DNA from: Actinomycetospora sp. TBRC 11914
GTDB taxonomy: Bacteria > Actinomycetota > Actinomycetes > Mycobacteriales > Pseudonocardiaceae
Assembly: GCF_012933465.1 (NCBI RefSeq)
Contig: NZ_JABBND010000001.1
Span: forward strand, 806,001 to 870,000
Reading direction: 5' to 3'
Length of the DNA stretch: 64,000 nucleotides
Part shown: piece by piece, positions 18,492 through 26,966 of the stretch
Layout: every line of letters begins with the position of its first letter
How positions within the stretch are numbered: the first letter of the stretch is position 1
Notes under the pieces: generated by a model
What the model was told of the DNA's origin: nothing
Databases searched by the model: none
Seen by the model: only the letters and a program-made list of their open reading frames with translations
Program-made: the position numbers and the translations under genes

Positions 18492-19261
18492 CGGACGTCC
18501 CGGGTGCGGGTCACGACGATCACGAGGATCGCGATGACGACGAGGACGAGCGACATCGCGACGGCGCCGTCGATGTCGTCCTGGGACTGCAGGTAGATCA
18601 GCAGCGGCAGGGTGCGCGTGGTGCCCTGGAGCGACCCGGCGAAGGTGATCGTCGCGCCGAACTCCCCGAGCGCGCGGGCGAACGCGAGCACGCTGCCCGA
18701 GAGCAGCCCGGGCAGGACGACGGGGATCGTCACCCGCCACAGCGTCGTCACCGGGGAGGCCCCGAGCGTCGCCGCCACCGCCTCGTAGCGCTCCCCCGCC
18801 GTCCGCAGCGAGCCCTCGAGCGACACCACGAGGAACGGCATGGCGACGAAGGTCTGGGCCAGGACCACGGCCGTCGTCGAGAAGGGGACGGTGATGCCGA
18901 ACTCGTCGTAGAGGAAGCCGCCGACGGGGCCGGTGCGGCCCAGCAGGAACAGCAGCGTGAGGCCGCCGACCACCGGGGGGAGCACGAGGGGCAGCAGGAC
19001 CACCGAGCGGATGAACGGCAGGCCCGGCAGGTGCGAGCGGGCGAGGACGATCGCGAGCGGTCCGCCGAGGACCAGGCAGCAGACCATCGTCGCGAGCCCG
19101 GTCTTCAGCGAGAGCCACAGGGCCGCGAGGGCGGCGTCGGAGGTGACCAGGGCGAAGAAGTTCGACAGGTCGACCCGGAGGAGGAGCCCGACGACCGGGA
19201 CCGCGACGAGCAGCCAGGCGAGCGCCGCCGGGAGCCACAGGAAGCGGGGGACGCCGTTCAC
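18488..19261 (-). CDS. modB: Molybdate ABC transporter permease
   Basis: 257 aa with about six membrane helices. The EAA motif that docks the ATPase reads EAVAATLGASPVTTLWRVTIP (near residues 160-180), followed by FARALGEFGATITFAG, the typical ModB/CysT signature. The GTG start at 19261 fits the family length. It lies 28 nt after modA and overlaps modC by 4 nt. Confidence 0.92.
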   Translation of the reverse strand: MNGVPRFLWLPAALAWLLVAVPVVGLLLRVDLSNFFALVTSDAALAALWLSLKTGLATMVCCLVLGGPLAIVLARSHLPGLPFIRSVVLLPLVLPPVVGGLTLLFLLGRTGPVGGFLYDEFGITVPFSTTAVVLAQTFVAMPFLVVSLEGSLRTAGERYEAVAATLGASPVTTLWRVTIPVVLPGLLSGSVLAFARALGEFGATITFAGSLQGTTRTLPLLIYLQSQDDIDGAVAMSLVLVVIAILVIVVTRTRDVR

Positions 19262-19289
19262 GCGCCCCCCGCCCCCGTGTCGAGCGGCG

Positions 19290-20117
19290 TCACTTCGTGG
19301 TGAAGCCCGCCTGCTGCAGCGCGGCCTTGCCCTGCGGCCCGGTCACGAAGCTGACCCAGGACTGGGCGAGCTGGGCGTTGGGGCTGCCCGCCACCACGCC
19401 GATCGGGTACGTCTGGACGACGCCCTGGGCCGTCGCCTGCGGGAAGGTGACTCCCTGGACCTTGCCCTGGGCGCTCTTGACGTCGGTGACGTAGACGACG
19501 CCCGCGTCGGCGTTGCCGGTCTCCACCCGGGTCAGCACGCTCTTGACGTCCTGCTCCTCGCTGACGGGGTGCAGCGTCACGTTGGCGGCCTTCTCGGCGG
19601 CGGTGGCGGCGGCGCCGCACGGCACGGCGGGGGCGCAGACGACGGTGGTGACCCCGGGCTTGTTCAGGTCGGTGAACGAGGCGATCTGCTTGGGGTTGGT
19701 CGGCGCGACGGCGATCTCCGGCTGGTTGGTCGCGTAGACGATCGGCTCACCCTGGATCTTGCCGGCCTGCACCGCCGTCTGCATCGTCTTGCTGCTCGCC
19801 GTGGCGAGGACGTCGGCGGGAGCGCCCTGGACGACCTGCTGGGCCAGCTGGTCCGAGCCGCCGAAGTTGAACTTGACGGTGGTGCCGGGGTTCGCGGCCT
19901 GGAACTGCTGCGCGAGCTGCTGGTAGACGTCGGTGAGCGACGCGGCCGCCGAGACGGTGAGCGTCTTCGGGGCGGCCTGCTGCCCGGAGGGTGATGCCTG
20001 GTCGGAGGAGCCCGAGCCCCCGCAGGCGGCCAGGCTCAGCCCGAGCAGGGCGACCAGGGCCGCGACGAGGACGGCGCCGCGGCGCGCCGTCCGGGGGGAT
20101 CGCTGCGTGGTGCTCAC
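19290..20117 (-). CDS. modA: Molybdate-binding lipoprotein
   Basis: 275 aa from GTG 20117, with GGAGG 6 nt upstream. The signal peptide ends in lipobox LSLAAC, so it is an anchored solute-binding protein. TLTVSAAASLTDVYQQLAQQF (about residues 52-72) is the characteristic ModA N-terminus with the two Ser that bind the oxyanion, and FNFGGSDQLAQQV supplies the next binding loop. Later segments (SEEQDVKSVLTRVETGNADAGVVYVTD) follow ModA through its hinge. The start overlaps the upstream regulator by 4 nt. Tungstate specificity cannot be excluded. Confidence 0.95.
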   Translation of the reverse strand: MSTTQRSPRTARRGAVLVAALVALLGLSLAACGGSGSSDQASPSGQQAAPKTLTVSAAASLTDVYQQLAQQFQAANPGTTVKFNFGGSDQLAQQVVQGAPADVLATASSKTMQTAVQAGKIQGEPIVYATNQPEIAVAPTNPKQIASFTDLNKPGVTTVVCAPAVPCGAAATAAEKAANVTLHPVSEEQDVKSVLTRVETGNADAGVVYVTDVKSAQGKVQGVTFPQATAQGVVQTYPIGVVAGSPNAQLAQSWVSFVTGPQGKAALQQAGFTTK

Positions 20118-20518
20118 GCGGTGCCTCCGGGGGTCTCGACGATGATGTGGGTGGCCTTGACGACGGCGACCGCGAGCGAGCCGACCTCGAGGGCGAGCTC
20201 GTGCACCGCCTCGGTGCTCATGAGCGACACGACCCGGTGGGGGCCGCACTGGATCTCCACCTGGGACATGACCTTGTCGCTCTGGATGTCGGTGACCAGC
20301 CCGACGAGGCGGTTCCGGGCGGACCGGCCGACACCCGACGGATCGGGCGTGGCGTGCGCCTGGGCGCGCGCGAACGCCGCGAGATCCGCCCCGGCGATGA
20401 CCTTGCGGCCGCTCGCGTCGGTCTCCACGGGCAGCGCCCCGCCGTCGGTCCAGCGACGCACCGTGTCGTCGCTGACGCCGAGCAGGCGGGCGGCCTCGGC
20501 GATCCTGAACTGCGTCAC
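20114..20518 (-). CDS. HTH-TOBE molybdate-responsive regulator (ModE-like)
   Basis: 134 aa from GTG 20518. An excisionase/MerR-type helix-turn-helix (FRIAEAARLLGVSDDTVRRW, residues 3-22) is joined to a TOBE/Mop domain (RNRLVGLVTDIQSDKVMSQV at about 68-87, ending VKATHIIVET) that binds molybdate. This is the common actinobacterial substitute for ModE. As first gene of the modABC operon (GTGA overlap with modA) it probably senses molybdate and represses its own operon. A GGCGCA/TGCGCC inverted repeat just upstream is a candidate operator. Confidence 0.82.
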   Translation of the reverse strand: MTQFRIAEAARLLGVSDDTVRRWTDGGALPVETDASGRKVIAGADLAAFARAQAHATPDPSGVGRSARNRLVGLVTDIQSDKVMSQVEIQCGPHRVVSLMSTEAVHELALEVGSLAVAVVKATHIIVETPGGTA

Positions 20519-20534
20519 GGCGCCGCAGTCTAGA

Positions 20535-20554
20535 GGCGCAGGTGCGGTTGCGCC
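20535..20554 (-). promoter_or_regulatory. Inverted repeat ahead of the mod operon
   Basis: GGCGCA-N8-TGCGCC, 17 nt upstream of the regulator start and within the 138-nt gap shared with the divergent acyl-CoA dehydrogenase gene. Position suits a repressor site over the promoter or start. I have no consensus to match it to. Confidence 0.35.
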
Positions 20555-20656
20555 CCGGATGATCGGCGGGAATTTCGTGACCGCGCCGGTCGACGCCCGG
20601 CAGGTGCGGTCGTGGACACCTCGCGGGGGGCGCCCGCCGGTGGGAGGCTCCGGGGC

Positions 20657-21862
20657 GTGGACTTCGCACCCAGCGCCGTGGCGGACGATTACACCAAGCG
20701 CATGCGCGCCTTCCTCGACGAATCGATCCTCCCGGCGGAGGCGGAGTACGACGCCTGGCGTGAGGCGCGCCGCGGGACCCCCGCCGAGCACGACACCCCG
20801 CCGGTGATCGAGACCCTCAAGGCGGAGGCGCGTGAGCGGGGCCTGTGGAACCTGTTCCTGCCCTCGGAGTCCGGGCTGTCGAACCTGGAGTACGCCGCGG
20901 TCGCCGAGGTGACCGGCTGGTCGCCGGTGATCGCACCCGAGGCCATCAACTGCCAGGCCCCCGACACCGGGAACATGGAGACGCTGCACCTGTTCGGCAC
21001 CGCCGAGCAGAAGCAGGACTGGCTCGCGCCGCTGCTCGCCGGTGAGATCCGCTCGGCGTTCGCGATGACCGAGCCGGAGGTCGCGTCGTCGGACGCCACG
21101 AACATCACGACCTCGATCCGCCGCGACGGCGACGACTACGTGATCAACGGGCGGAAGTGGTGGATCTCGGGAGCGGCCGACCCCCGCTGCCAGATCTTCA
21201 TCGTGATGGGCAAGACCGACCCGGGCGCCTCGACCCACCGCCAGCAGTCGATGATCCTCGTCCCGCGGGACACCCCGGGCCTGACGATCACGCGCGCGCT
21301 GCCGGTCTTCGGCTACCAGGACCAGCACGGGCACTGCGAGCTCGAGTTCGACGACGTCCGCGTGCCGGTCTCGAACCTGCTGGGCGAGGAGGGCGGCGGT
21401 TTCGCCATCGCCCAGGCACGCCTGGGCCCGGGCCGCATCCACCACTGCATGCGCCTAATCGGGATGGCCGAGCGCGCCCTCGACGCCATGGTGCGCCGCG
21501 CCACCGAGCGGATCGCGTTCGGCAAGCCGCTGGCCGACCAGGGCGTGGTGCAGCAGCAGATCGCCGAGAGCCGCATCGAGATCGAGCAGGCTCGCCTGCT
21601 GGTTCTCAAGACCGCGTACCTCATCGACGAGGTGGGCTCGCGCGGCGCCGCGACGGAGATCGCCGCCATCAAGGTCATCTGCCCGCGGATGGCGTGCGCG
21701 GTGATCGACCGGGCGATCCAGGTGCACGGCGGCGGCGGGGTCTCCGACGACTTCCCGCTCGCCTACGCCTACGCCTGGGCCCGCGCCCTGCGCCTCGCCG
21801 ACGGGCCCGACGAGGTGCACCTGCGCTCGGTGGCCCGGGTCGAGATCAAGTCACGCGCGTAG
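20657..21862 (+). CDS. Acyl-CoA dehydrogenase
   Basis: 401 aa from GTG 20657, with a GGGAGG-type ribosome site upstream; an in-frame ATG at 20612 is less likely. It is an FAD flavoprotein that oxidises acyl-CoA to enoyl-Co[18 protein letters not shown] (near residues 135-151) is the flavin/substrate loop and [11 protein letters not shown] follows. [17 protein letters not shown] near the C-terminus is the standard ACAD signature with the dimer/FAD helix. Size and the long N-terminal helix before LWNLFLPSE fit the ACAD11-like branch of actinobacterial FadE proteins. The chain length used is unknown. The 3' end overlaps the convergent LuxR gene by 12 bp. Confidence 0.9.
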   Translation: MDFAPSAVADDYTKRMRAFLDESILPAEAEYDAWREARRGTPAEHDTPPVIETLKAEARERGLWNLFLPSESGLSNLEYAAVAEVTGWSPVIAPEAINCQAPDTGNMETLHLFGTAEQKQDWLAPLLAGEIRSAFAMTEPEVASSDATNITTSIRRDGDDYVINGRKWWISGAADPRCQIFIVMGKTDPGASTHRQQSMILVPRDTPGLTITRALPVFGYQDQHGHCELEFDDVRVPVSNLLGEEGGGFAIAQARLGPGRIHHCMRLIGMAERALDAMVRRATERIAFGKPLADQGVVQQQIAESRIEIEQARLLVLKTAYLIDEVGSRGAATEIAAIKVICPRMACAVIDRAIQVHGGGGVSDDFPLAYAYAWARALRLADGPDEVHLRSVARVEIKSRA

Positions 21863-22507
21863 GAACAGCCCGAGCGCCCAGGCACGGCCGACCGCCTCCG
21901 CGCGGTCGGTCGCGCCGAGCTTGCGGAAGAGCCGGGTGGCGTGGGTCTTGACCGTCTGCGCCGAGAGGTAGAGCCGGCGGCCGATGTCGGCGTTGGTGAG
22001 CCCGCGCCCGACCCCGATGAGCACCTGCACCTCGCGGACCGAGAGCCCGAGCGCGTGCTGGACGGACACGTCGACCCGGATGGGGCCGCGCGCGTCGTCG
22101 CCCGGGCCCGCGGCGGTGACGGGCAGCAGGTCCTCGCCGCTCGACGACTCGCCCGCGACCTCGACGAGGGTCCGGACCAGGGCCCGGGGCGCCTCCCAGC
22201 GCAGGAACCCCACCGCCCCGGCCGCGAGGGCCTGCGCGACCGACCCGGCGTCCTCGGTCGCCCCCGCCACCAGCACCGCGGTCGCCGGGGCGACCACGCG
22301 GATGCGCCGGACGATGTCGGCGGCGTCCGCGGTGCGCGGCATCCCGACGACGACGAGGTCGGTCGGCCCCTCGCCGGCCCGGAGCAGCAGCTCGTCGTCG
22401 TCGGCGGTCGTGACGATCTCGTCCACGTCGGCGTGCGCCCGCAGCAGGAGCTCGAGGCGGTGACGCGCCTGCTCCCGGGCGTCGTGCACCACGCACGTCC
22501 GACCCAT
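21851..22507 (-). CDS. LuxR-type response regulator with degenerate receiver
   Basis: 218 aa from ATG 22507; GTG 22552 would add 15 residues. The C-terminal LuxR HTH is clear ([21 protein letters not shown], then [20 protein letters not shown]). The N-terminal 120 residues follow a receiver pattern, but the phosphorylation strand reads DLVVVGMPR, with Gly where the phospho-Asp should be, and the acidic pocket is reduced to a single His-Asp pair. It is therefore probably not phosphorylated in the usual way. No kinase gene is adjacent. It is divergent from the two secreted envelope proteins, which are its most obvious candidate targets (inference). Confidence 0.8.
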   Translation of the reverse strand: MGRTCVVHDAREQARHRLELLLRAHADVDEIVTTADDDELLLRAGEGPTDLVVVGMPRTADAADIVRRIRVVAPATAVLVAGATEDAGSVAQALAAGAVGFLRWEAPRALVRTLVEVAGESSSGEDLLPVTAAGPGDDARGPIRVDVSVQHALGLSVREVQVLIGVGRGLTNADIGRRLYLSAQTVKTHATRLFRKLGATDRAEAVGRAWALGLFLRA

Positions 22508-22757
22508 CGTCCGATCCGCCCCCGCTCCCGGCCCGCCCCCGACCGTGATCACGCAGTCCGCGCAGTCCTACCGCGTCACTCGACGGTGTGCGGCCCCGCC
22601 ACGCGGACCCGCGGACGAGATCGCGACATCGGTGTAATTCACCCGGCCGGTTCTCACTCACATGCGCCACGCCGGTTTCGGTTGACCACGGAGCGCGATG
22701 ATCGTTCGCTGCTCCCCGGACGGCCCGCACCAGCGCGGGCCCGGACCGGGAGTGGTG

Positions 22758-23990
22758 ATGGCGGGTCGGCACGGTCCGGGGCACGGACTCCGGTGGACGC
22801 GGGTGGCCACCACCCTGGCGCTGGTCCTCGGGGCGGCGCTCGTCCCGGGCGGGACGGCGTGGGCGATCGCCGGGAGCGAGTCGTGGGCCGCGGAGCTCTC
22901 GGTCGGCGGCGGGGACGACGCGAACGTCGTCGCCCGCGACGGCGCGATCCGGCTCGCCGACACGAGCCCGCGCACGACGTCGACCGGGCCCGCACCCGCC
23001 GAGGGCGAGCTCCTCCTCCCGCCGCGGCGGGTCGCCGCCGTGACCGACCGGGTCGCCGCCGACGCCACGGCCGACCGTCCGGCCGGGTCCGACGTCGTCG
23101 TCGCGGTCCGCGGGCTGCGCAGCGACGGGTCGTGGAGCCAGTGGACCACCGCGTCGTCGTCGGCCCCCGCGCTGCTGCCCGAGGCCACGCTCCAGGTCCA
23201 GGTGCGGGTCACGCTCGTCGCCGGGACCGGTGGCGCGTCCCCCGCCCTGCGGCGGCTCTGGCTGACCGCCGACCGTGCCCCGGCCACCACACCGCCGCCG
23301 GCGACCGACGCCCTCACCGCGCGCGTGTTCGCGACCCGGGTCGGGCTCGTCGGGCACAGGACCGCCAACGGCCACCGTGTGGTCGCCGACGACCGCTTCG
23401 TCGCGCTGCCCTCGCGCCGCGGGCTCGGCGCGGACGGCAGCGGCGACTACACGGTGCAGGTCTGCAGCGAGGCCGGGCGGTGCACGTGGGCCCCGGTGTG
23501 GGACGTCGGGCCGTGGAACACCCGCGACGACTACTGGTCGACGCCCGCGACGCGGGAGGACTATGGCGACCTGCCGCGCGGGCTCCCCGAGGCGCAGGCC
23601 GCGGCCCTCGACCACTATGCGGGCGGGCGCGACGCCTCGGGCCGCACCGTGTCGAACCCGGCCGGCATCGACCTCGCCGACGGGACCTTCACCCGCGACC
23701 TCGGTCTCCGCGACAACTCCTGGGTCCAGGTGACCTACCTGTGGACCGGCACCGGCCGGTCGGGCACCGCCCGCGGCGGCGCGCCGGTCACCGTCCGGGC
23801 CTCGGCCGCCGCCGACGGCCGGGACGTCGGGGTGGTCGCCCCGCACGCCCGGGTGCCGGTGCAGTGCGCGACCGCCTCACCGGCCGTGGCGGCCCGGGCG
23901 GGCACGAGCCCACCGGGCTGGCTGCGCCTCGGATCCGACCGGTACGTCCCCGCCGACGCCCTGGAGGTCAGCGATGTCCCCACGTGCTGA
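22758..23990 (+). CDS. Secreted envelope protein, possible double-psi barrel domain
   Basis: 410 aa from ATG 22758 (GGGAG 5 nt upstream); an ATG at 22698 would add 20 residues. A signal peptide (RWTRVATTLALVLGAAL) precedes a 120-residue module beginning ESWAAELSVGGGDDANVV. The next protein repeats this module as ESWAAELALDGGDDAGLV, with the same order of [13 protein letters not shown] and VQVR strands. The C-terminal half (GHRTANGHRVVADDRFVALP, then VQVCSEAGRCTWAPVWDVGPW) resembles RlpA/expansin-like double-psi beta-barrels of cell-wall proteins. Enzyme activity cannot be claimed. It overlaps the downstream lyase gene by 17 nt, so the pair is co-translated. Confidence 0.6.
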   Translation: MAGRHGPGHGLRWTRVATTLALVLGAALVPGGTAWAIAGSESWAAELSVGGGDDANVVARDGAIRLADTSPRTTSTGPAPAEGELLLPPRRVAAVTDRVAADATADRPAGSDVVVAVRGLRSDGSWSQWTTASSSAPALLPEATLQVQVRVTLVAGTGGASPALRRLWLTADRAPATTPPPATDALTARVFATRVGLVGHRTANGHRVVADDRFVALPSRRGLGADGSGDYTVQVCSEAGRCTWAPVWDVGPWNTRDDYWSTPATREDYGDLPRGLPEAQAAALDHYAGGRDASGRTVSNPAGIDLADGTFTRDLGLRDNSWVQVTYLWTGTGRSGTARGGAPVTVRASAAADGRDVGVVAPHARVPVQCATASPAVAARAGTSPPGWLRLGSDRYVPADALEVSDVPTC

Positions 23991-25650
23991 CGCCGTGCCC
24001 GGCTGCCCGCGCTGCACGCTGCGGCGGGGCGGCGTCGCGGCCGCCCTCGCCGTCGGGCTCCTGATCAGCGGCGGAGGGGTCGCGCTGGGGGTCACCGCGA
24101 CCACCCCGGCCTCCGTGCCGGCCACGGGCAGCACGACGTCCGGGGAGTCGTGGGCGGCCGAGCTCGCGCTCGACGGCGGCGACGACGCGGGCCTCGTGCT
24201 CTCCGACGGCGGGGTGCGGCTGGCCGCGCCGGGCGCGCCGGGGCGGCCGGCCACGGGCGTGCTCACCCTCGCCCCGCGGCGGCTCGCCGCACCCACCACC
24301 GGGCTCGCCGGTGTGCTCACCGCCGACGTCCCGGCGGGCACCGCCGTGGACGTGCAGGCCCGCGGTCTCGGCGCGCGCGGGGTGTGGGGCGACTGGCTGC
24401 CGCTGCGGGCCGGGACGCCCGCCCGCTTCGCGGCGCCGACGGTCGACGTCCAGGTGCGGCTGCTGCTGCGCGGCTCCGCGGACGGCACGGCCTCGCCGGT
24501 GGTGCGGGAGGTGTGGCTGACGGCGACGGGTGCCGCGGCGACGACCACCACGAGGCCGAGGCCGACCACGACGACGACCACGACCTCGCCGAGGCCGACG
24601 ACGAAGCCCACGACGACGAGGCCCACGACGACGAAGCCCACGACGACGACCACGAGGCCGCCGCGTCCCGTGCCGCCGCCCGGTCCTCCGAAGCCACCGG
24701 GGCCGCCCAAGCCGCCGGGGCCCCCGAAGCCGCCACCGCCGAAGCCCACCCCGACCACGACCACCACCACGACCACCAAGCCGCCGCTCGTCGTGGTCCC
24801 GCCGGTGACGGTGCCCCCGGTGACGGTGCCGCACGTCCTCCCCGCCTTCGCCCTGGCGCGGACGACGACCACCACCACGCCCCCGCCGACCACGACCACG
24901 ACCGCTCCGACGAGCACGACGACCACCACGGCGGCCCCCACGACACCGACCACGACCACCACGCCCCCGACCACCACGACGACGCCATCCCCCACGACGC
25001 CCCCGATCAAGGCCCCGTGGGACGCCGCGATCGCCACCACCGGCCTGCAGGGGTTCAAGGATACGCCGTACAACGTCACCGGGAAGGCGAGCGTGGAGGT
25101 CGTCGACGGCCCGCCGAAGGCGATCCGCTTCACCGTCCCGAGCGGCTCGCAGCGCGCCGAGATCGAGCCCGACGTGCCCGAGTTCCGCGAGGGCCAGACC
25201 CGGTTCTTCCGGCTCACCTACGTGCTGCCCGCGTCCTTCCCGACCGAGCCGTCGGGCTTCCAGCTCGCCAGCCAGTGGAAGAACGACGGCGAGGGCTCCC
25301 CGCCGGTGGAGCTGCGGATCGAGAAGGGGAAGTTCGTCCTCGGCGGCGGCTACGGCCGGCCCGGCGGCTCCCGCCTGTTCGCCACGGACATCGGGCCGGT
25401 GGTCACCGGGCGACCGGTGGAGCTCGTCGTCGGGATCACCTTCTCCTCCGACCCCGCCAAGGGCCGCGTCGACGTCTGGGAGGACGGCCGGCAGGCGGTC
25501 ACCGGGTTCCGGCCGCCCGGCGGCACGCTCTACCCGGGCGCGTCGAGCTACTGGAAGGTCGGGCTCTACCGGGACACCGGGAACGCCGGCACCGCGACCG
25601 CCGACCTCACCGCCGCCGCCATGGGCACCAGCTACGACGCGGTGGACTGA
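23974..25650 (+). CDS. Secreted polysaccharide lyase with Pro/Thr-rich linker
   Basis: 558 aa from ATG 23974 (CTGGAGG upstream). In order: an N-terminal signal/anchor (VAAALAVGLLISGG, about residues 16-30); the 130-residue module shared with the upstream protein; a 155-residue linker of Thr, Pro, Lys and Arg repeats (TTTT, RPTTKPT, PGPPKPPGPP units); and a C-terminal domain from about residue 345 (APWDAAIATTGLQGF). QRAEIEPD, FQLASQWKND and SYWKVGLYRD match the jelly-roll polysaccharide lyase family PF14099 (heparin-lyase-I/glucuronan-lyase-like). It probably cleaves an acidic exopolysaccharide at the cell surface; substrate unknown. It overlaps the convergent HlyD gene by 19 bp. Confidence 0.72.
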   Translation: MSPRADAVPGCPRCTLRRGGVAAALAVGLLISGGGVALGVTATTPASVPATGSTTSGESWAAELALDGGDDAGLVLSDGGVRLAAPGAPGRPATGVLTLAPRRLAAPTTGLAGVLTADVPAGTAVDVQARGLGARGVWGDWLPLRAGTPARFAAPTVDVQVRLLLRGSADGTASPVVREVWLTATGAAATTTTRPRPTTTTTTTSPRPTTKPTTTRPTTTKPTTTTTRPPRPVPPPGPPKPPGPPKPPGPPKPPPPKPTPTTTTTTTTKPPLVVVPPVTVPPVTVPHVLPAFALARTTTTTTPPPTTTTTAPTSTTTTTAAPTTPTTTTTPPTTTTTPSPTTPPIKAPWDAAIATTGLQGFKDTPYNVTGKASVEVVDGPPKAIRFTVPSGSQRAEIEPDVPEFREGQTRFFRLTYVLPASFPTEPSGFQLASQWKNDGEGSPPVELRIEKGKFVLGGGYGRPGGSRLFATDIGPVVTGRPVELVVGITFSSDPAKGRVDVWEDGRQAVTGFRPPGGTLYPGASSYWKVGLYRDTGNAGTATADLTAAAMGTSYDAVD

Positions 25651-26744
25651 GGCGCGGACAGCACGACGAGCTCGCCGTCGACGAGGCCGTCGTCGACCTC
25701 GACGCCCTGCGGGCCGGTGAGCCCGAGGGTCACCGCCTGCCGCCGCGTGCCGTCGGGCCCGCGCACGAGCACCGTGGCGCCGCCGGGCCCTGACCGCTGC
25801 ACCGCGGCGGCCGGCACCACGAGGACCCCGGTGTGCCGCTCGAGGACGACGGTGACCTCGACCGGCTGACCGATCCGGGCCGTCGTCGGGAGCGCGGCGT
25901 CGACGACGACGCGGTAGCGCCCGTTCGGACCGGGCGCCGGCGCCACGTCGGCGACGGTGCCGGACAGGGCCGCGCCGCCGTCCACGCGGACCACGGCCTC
26001 CTGCCCACCCGCGACCCCGGCGACGTCCCCGGGGCCGATCCCGGCGGCGACGACGAGCGAGGAGAGGTCCGCGACGCTCACCGCGGCCGGCGACGTGGCC
26101 GTCACCCGGTCGCCCGGGTGCAGCGCCACGCCGATGACGGTGCCGTCCTGCGGCGCGCGCAGGACCGTCGCGTCCACCTGCCGGTCGGCCTCGGTGGTGC
26201 CGGCGCGGTCGGTGGCGATCGCGGCGTCGAGCCGGGCGAGGGCGACGGGGTCGGGCACCGGGACGGCCGCCGCGGCGTCGCGGGCGCGCTGGTCGGCCGT
26301 GAGGGTCGCGGTGGCCGCGGCCGCCCGCGCCCGGGCCGTCCCGTCGTCGAGGGTGGCCAGGACGTCGCCCGCGCGCACGGTCGACCCGATGGTCACCCGC
26401 AGGGAGGCGACGGTCCCGTCGACGGTGAAGGCGACGTCCGCCGCGGAAGCGCTCGCCACGAGACCGGGCGCGCCGACCTGGGCCGTCACGGTCCCCCGCA
26501 CCACCGGCACCGTCGTGCCCGGCGCGGGTGCCGCGTCGCCGCCGAGCACGAGCAGGCCCACCACCGCCGCGGCGACGACCAGCGCGAGCAGCCCGAGCAG
26601 GGGGCGGCGGCGCCGGGACGGACGCCGTGGAGGGGGCGGGACCGCCGGCGCGACGACCGTGGTGGCGCCGGCGGAGGGCACGCCGCCGACGGTAGTGACC
26701 GGGGTGTCCGGCGGGCCGGACGCGCGAATCCGTCGGCGTGTCAC
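25632..26744 (-). CDS. HlyD/RND-type membrane-fusion adaptor, orphan
   Basis: 370 aa from GTG 26744; GTG 26681 is an alternative start 21 codons in. A Pro/Arg-rich cytoplasmic tail and one membrane segment (LLGLLALVVAAAVVGLLVLGG) precede an adaptor domain. Its first half-lipoyl is VASLRVTIGSTVRAGDVLATLDD, followed by an Ala-rich helical hairpin, the second half-lipoyl VLRAPQDGTVIGVALHPGDRV and beta-barrel strands to the C-terminus. Such proteins link an ABC or RND exporter to the envelope. No transporter gene lies next to it, so its partner is elsewhere or lost. Confidence 0.8.
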   Translation of the reverse strand: MTRRRIRASGPPDTPVTTVGGVPSAGATTVVAPAVPPPPRRPSRRRRPLLGLLALVVAAAVVGLLVLGGDAAPAPGTTVPVVRGTVTAQVGAPGLVASASAADVAFTVDGTVASLRVTIGSTVRAGDVLATLDDGTARARAAAATATLTADQRARDAAAAVPVPDPVALARLDAAIATDRAGTTEADRQVDATVLRAPQDGTVIGVALHPGDRVTATSPAAVSVADLSSLVVAAGIGPGDVAGVAGGQEAVVRVDGGAALSGTVADVAPAPGPNGRYRVVVDAALPTTARIGQPVEVTVVLERHTGVLVVPAAAVQRSGPGGATVLVRGPDGTRRQAVTLGLTGPQGVEVDDGLVDGELVVLSAPQSTAS

Positions 26745-26966
26745 TCGGACGGGCGATCTCCCGTCCCGCGACAGGTCATCGGCCCGGGGCCTGCCGCGTG
26801 CGGACCCGCGAGCGCGGGTCGGCCCCGTCCGTTCGCACGGTGCGCGCCCGGCCGGCCCCGCAGCTGCGTCGGTGGCGCGAGCGGCGTCCCGCATCTGCGG
26901 ATCACGCCTGCGACCTGCGACGATGCTCCTCACACGGTCCGGCCTGACACGGTTATCGTGGCGGTG

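Noticed and set aside
24536-25010. Thr/Pro microsatellite-like DNA in the lyase gene as a possible phase-variable tract
   Set aside because: The units are degenerate codons (ACG, ACC, ACA) rather than a pure short repeat, so slippage is unlikely. It reads as a normal disordered linker.
26745-26966. Possible molybdenum-cofactor riboswitch upstream of moaA
   Set aside because: The 222-nt gap shows no arrangement of stems I could match to the Moco RNA motif. Covariance-model search would be needed.
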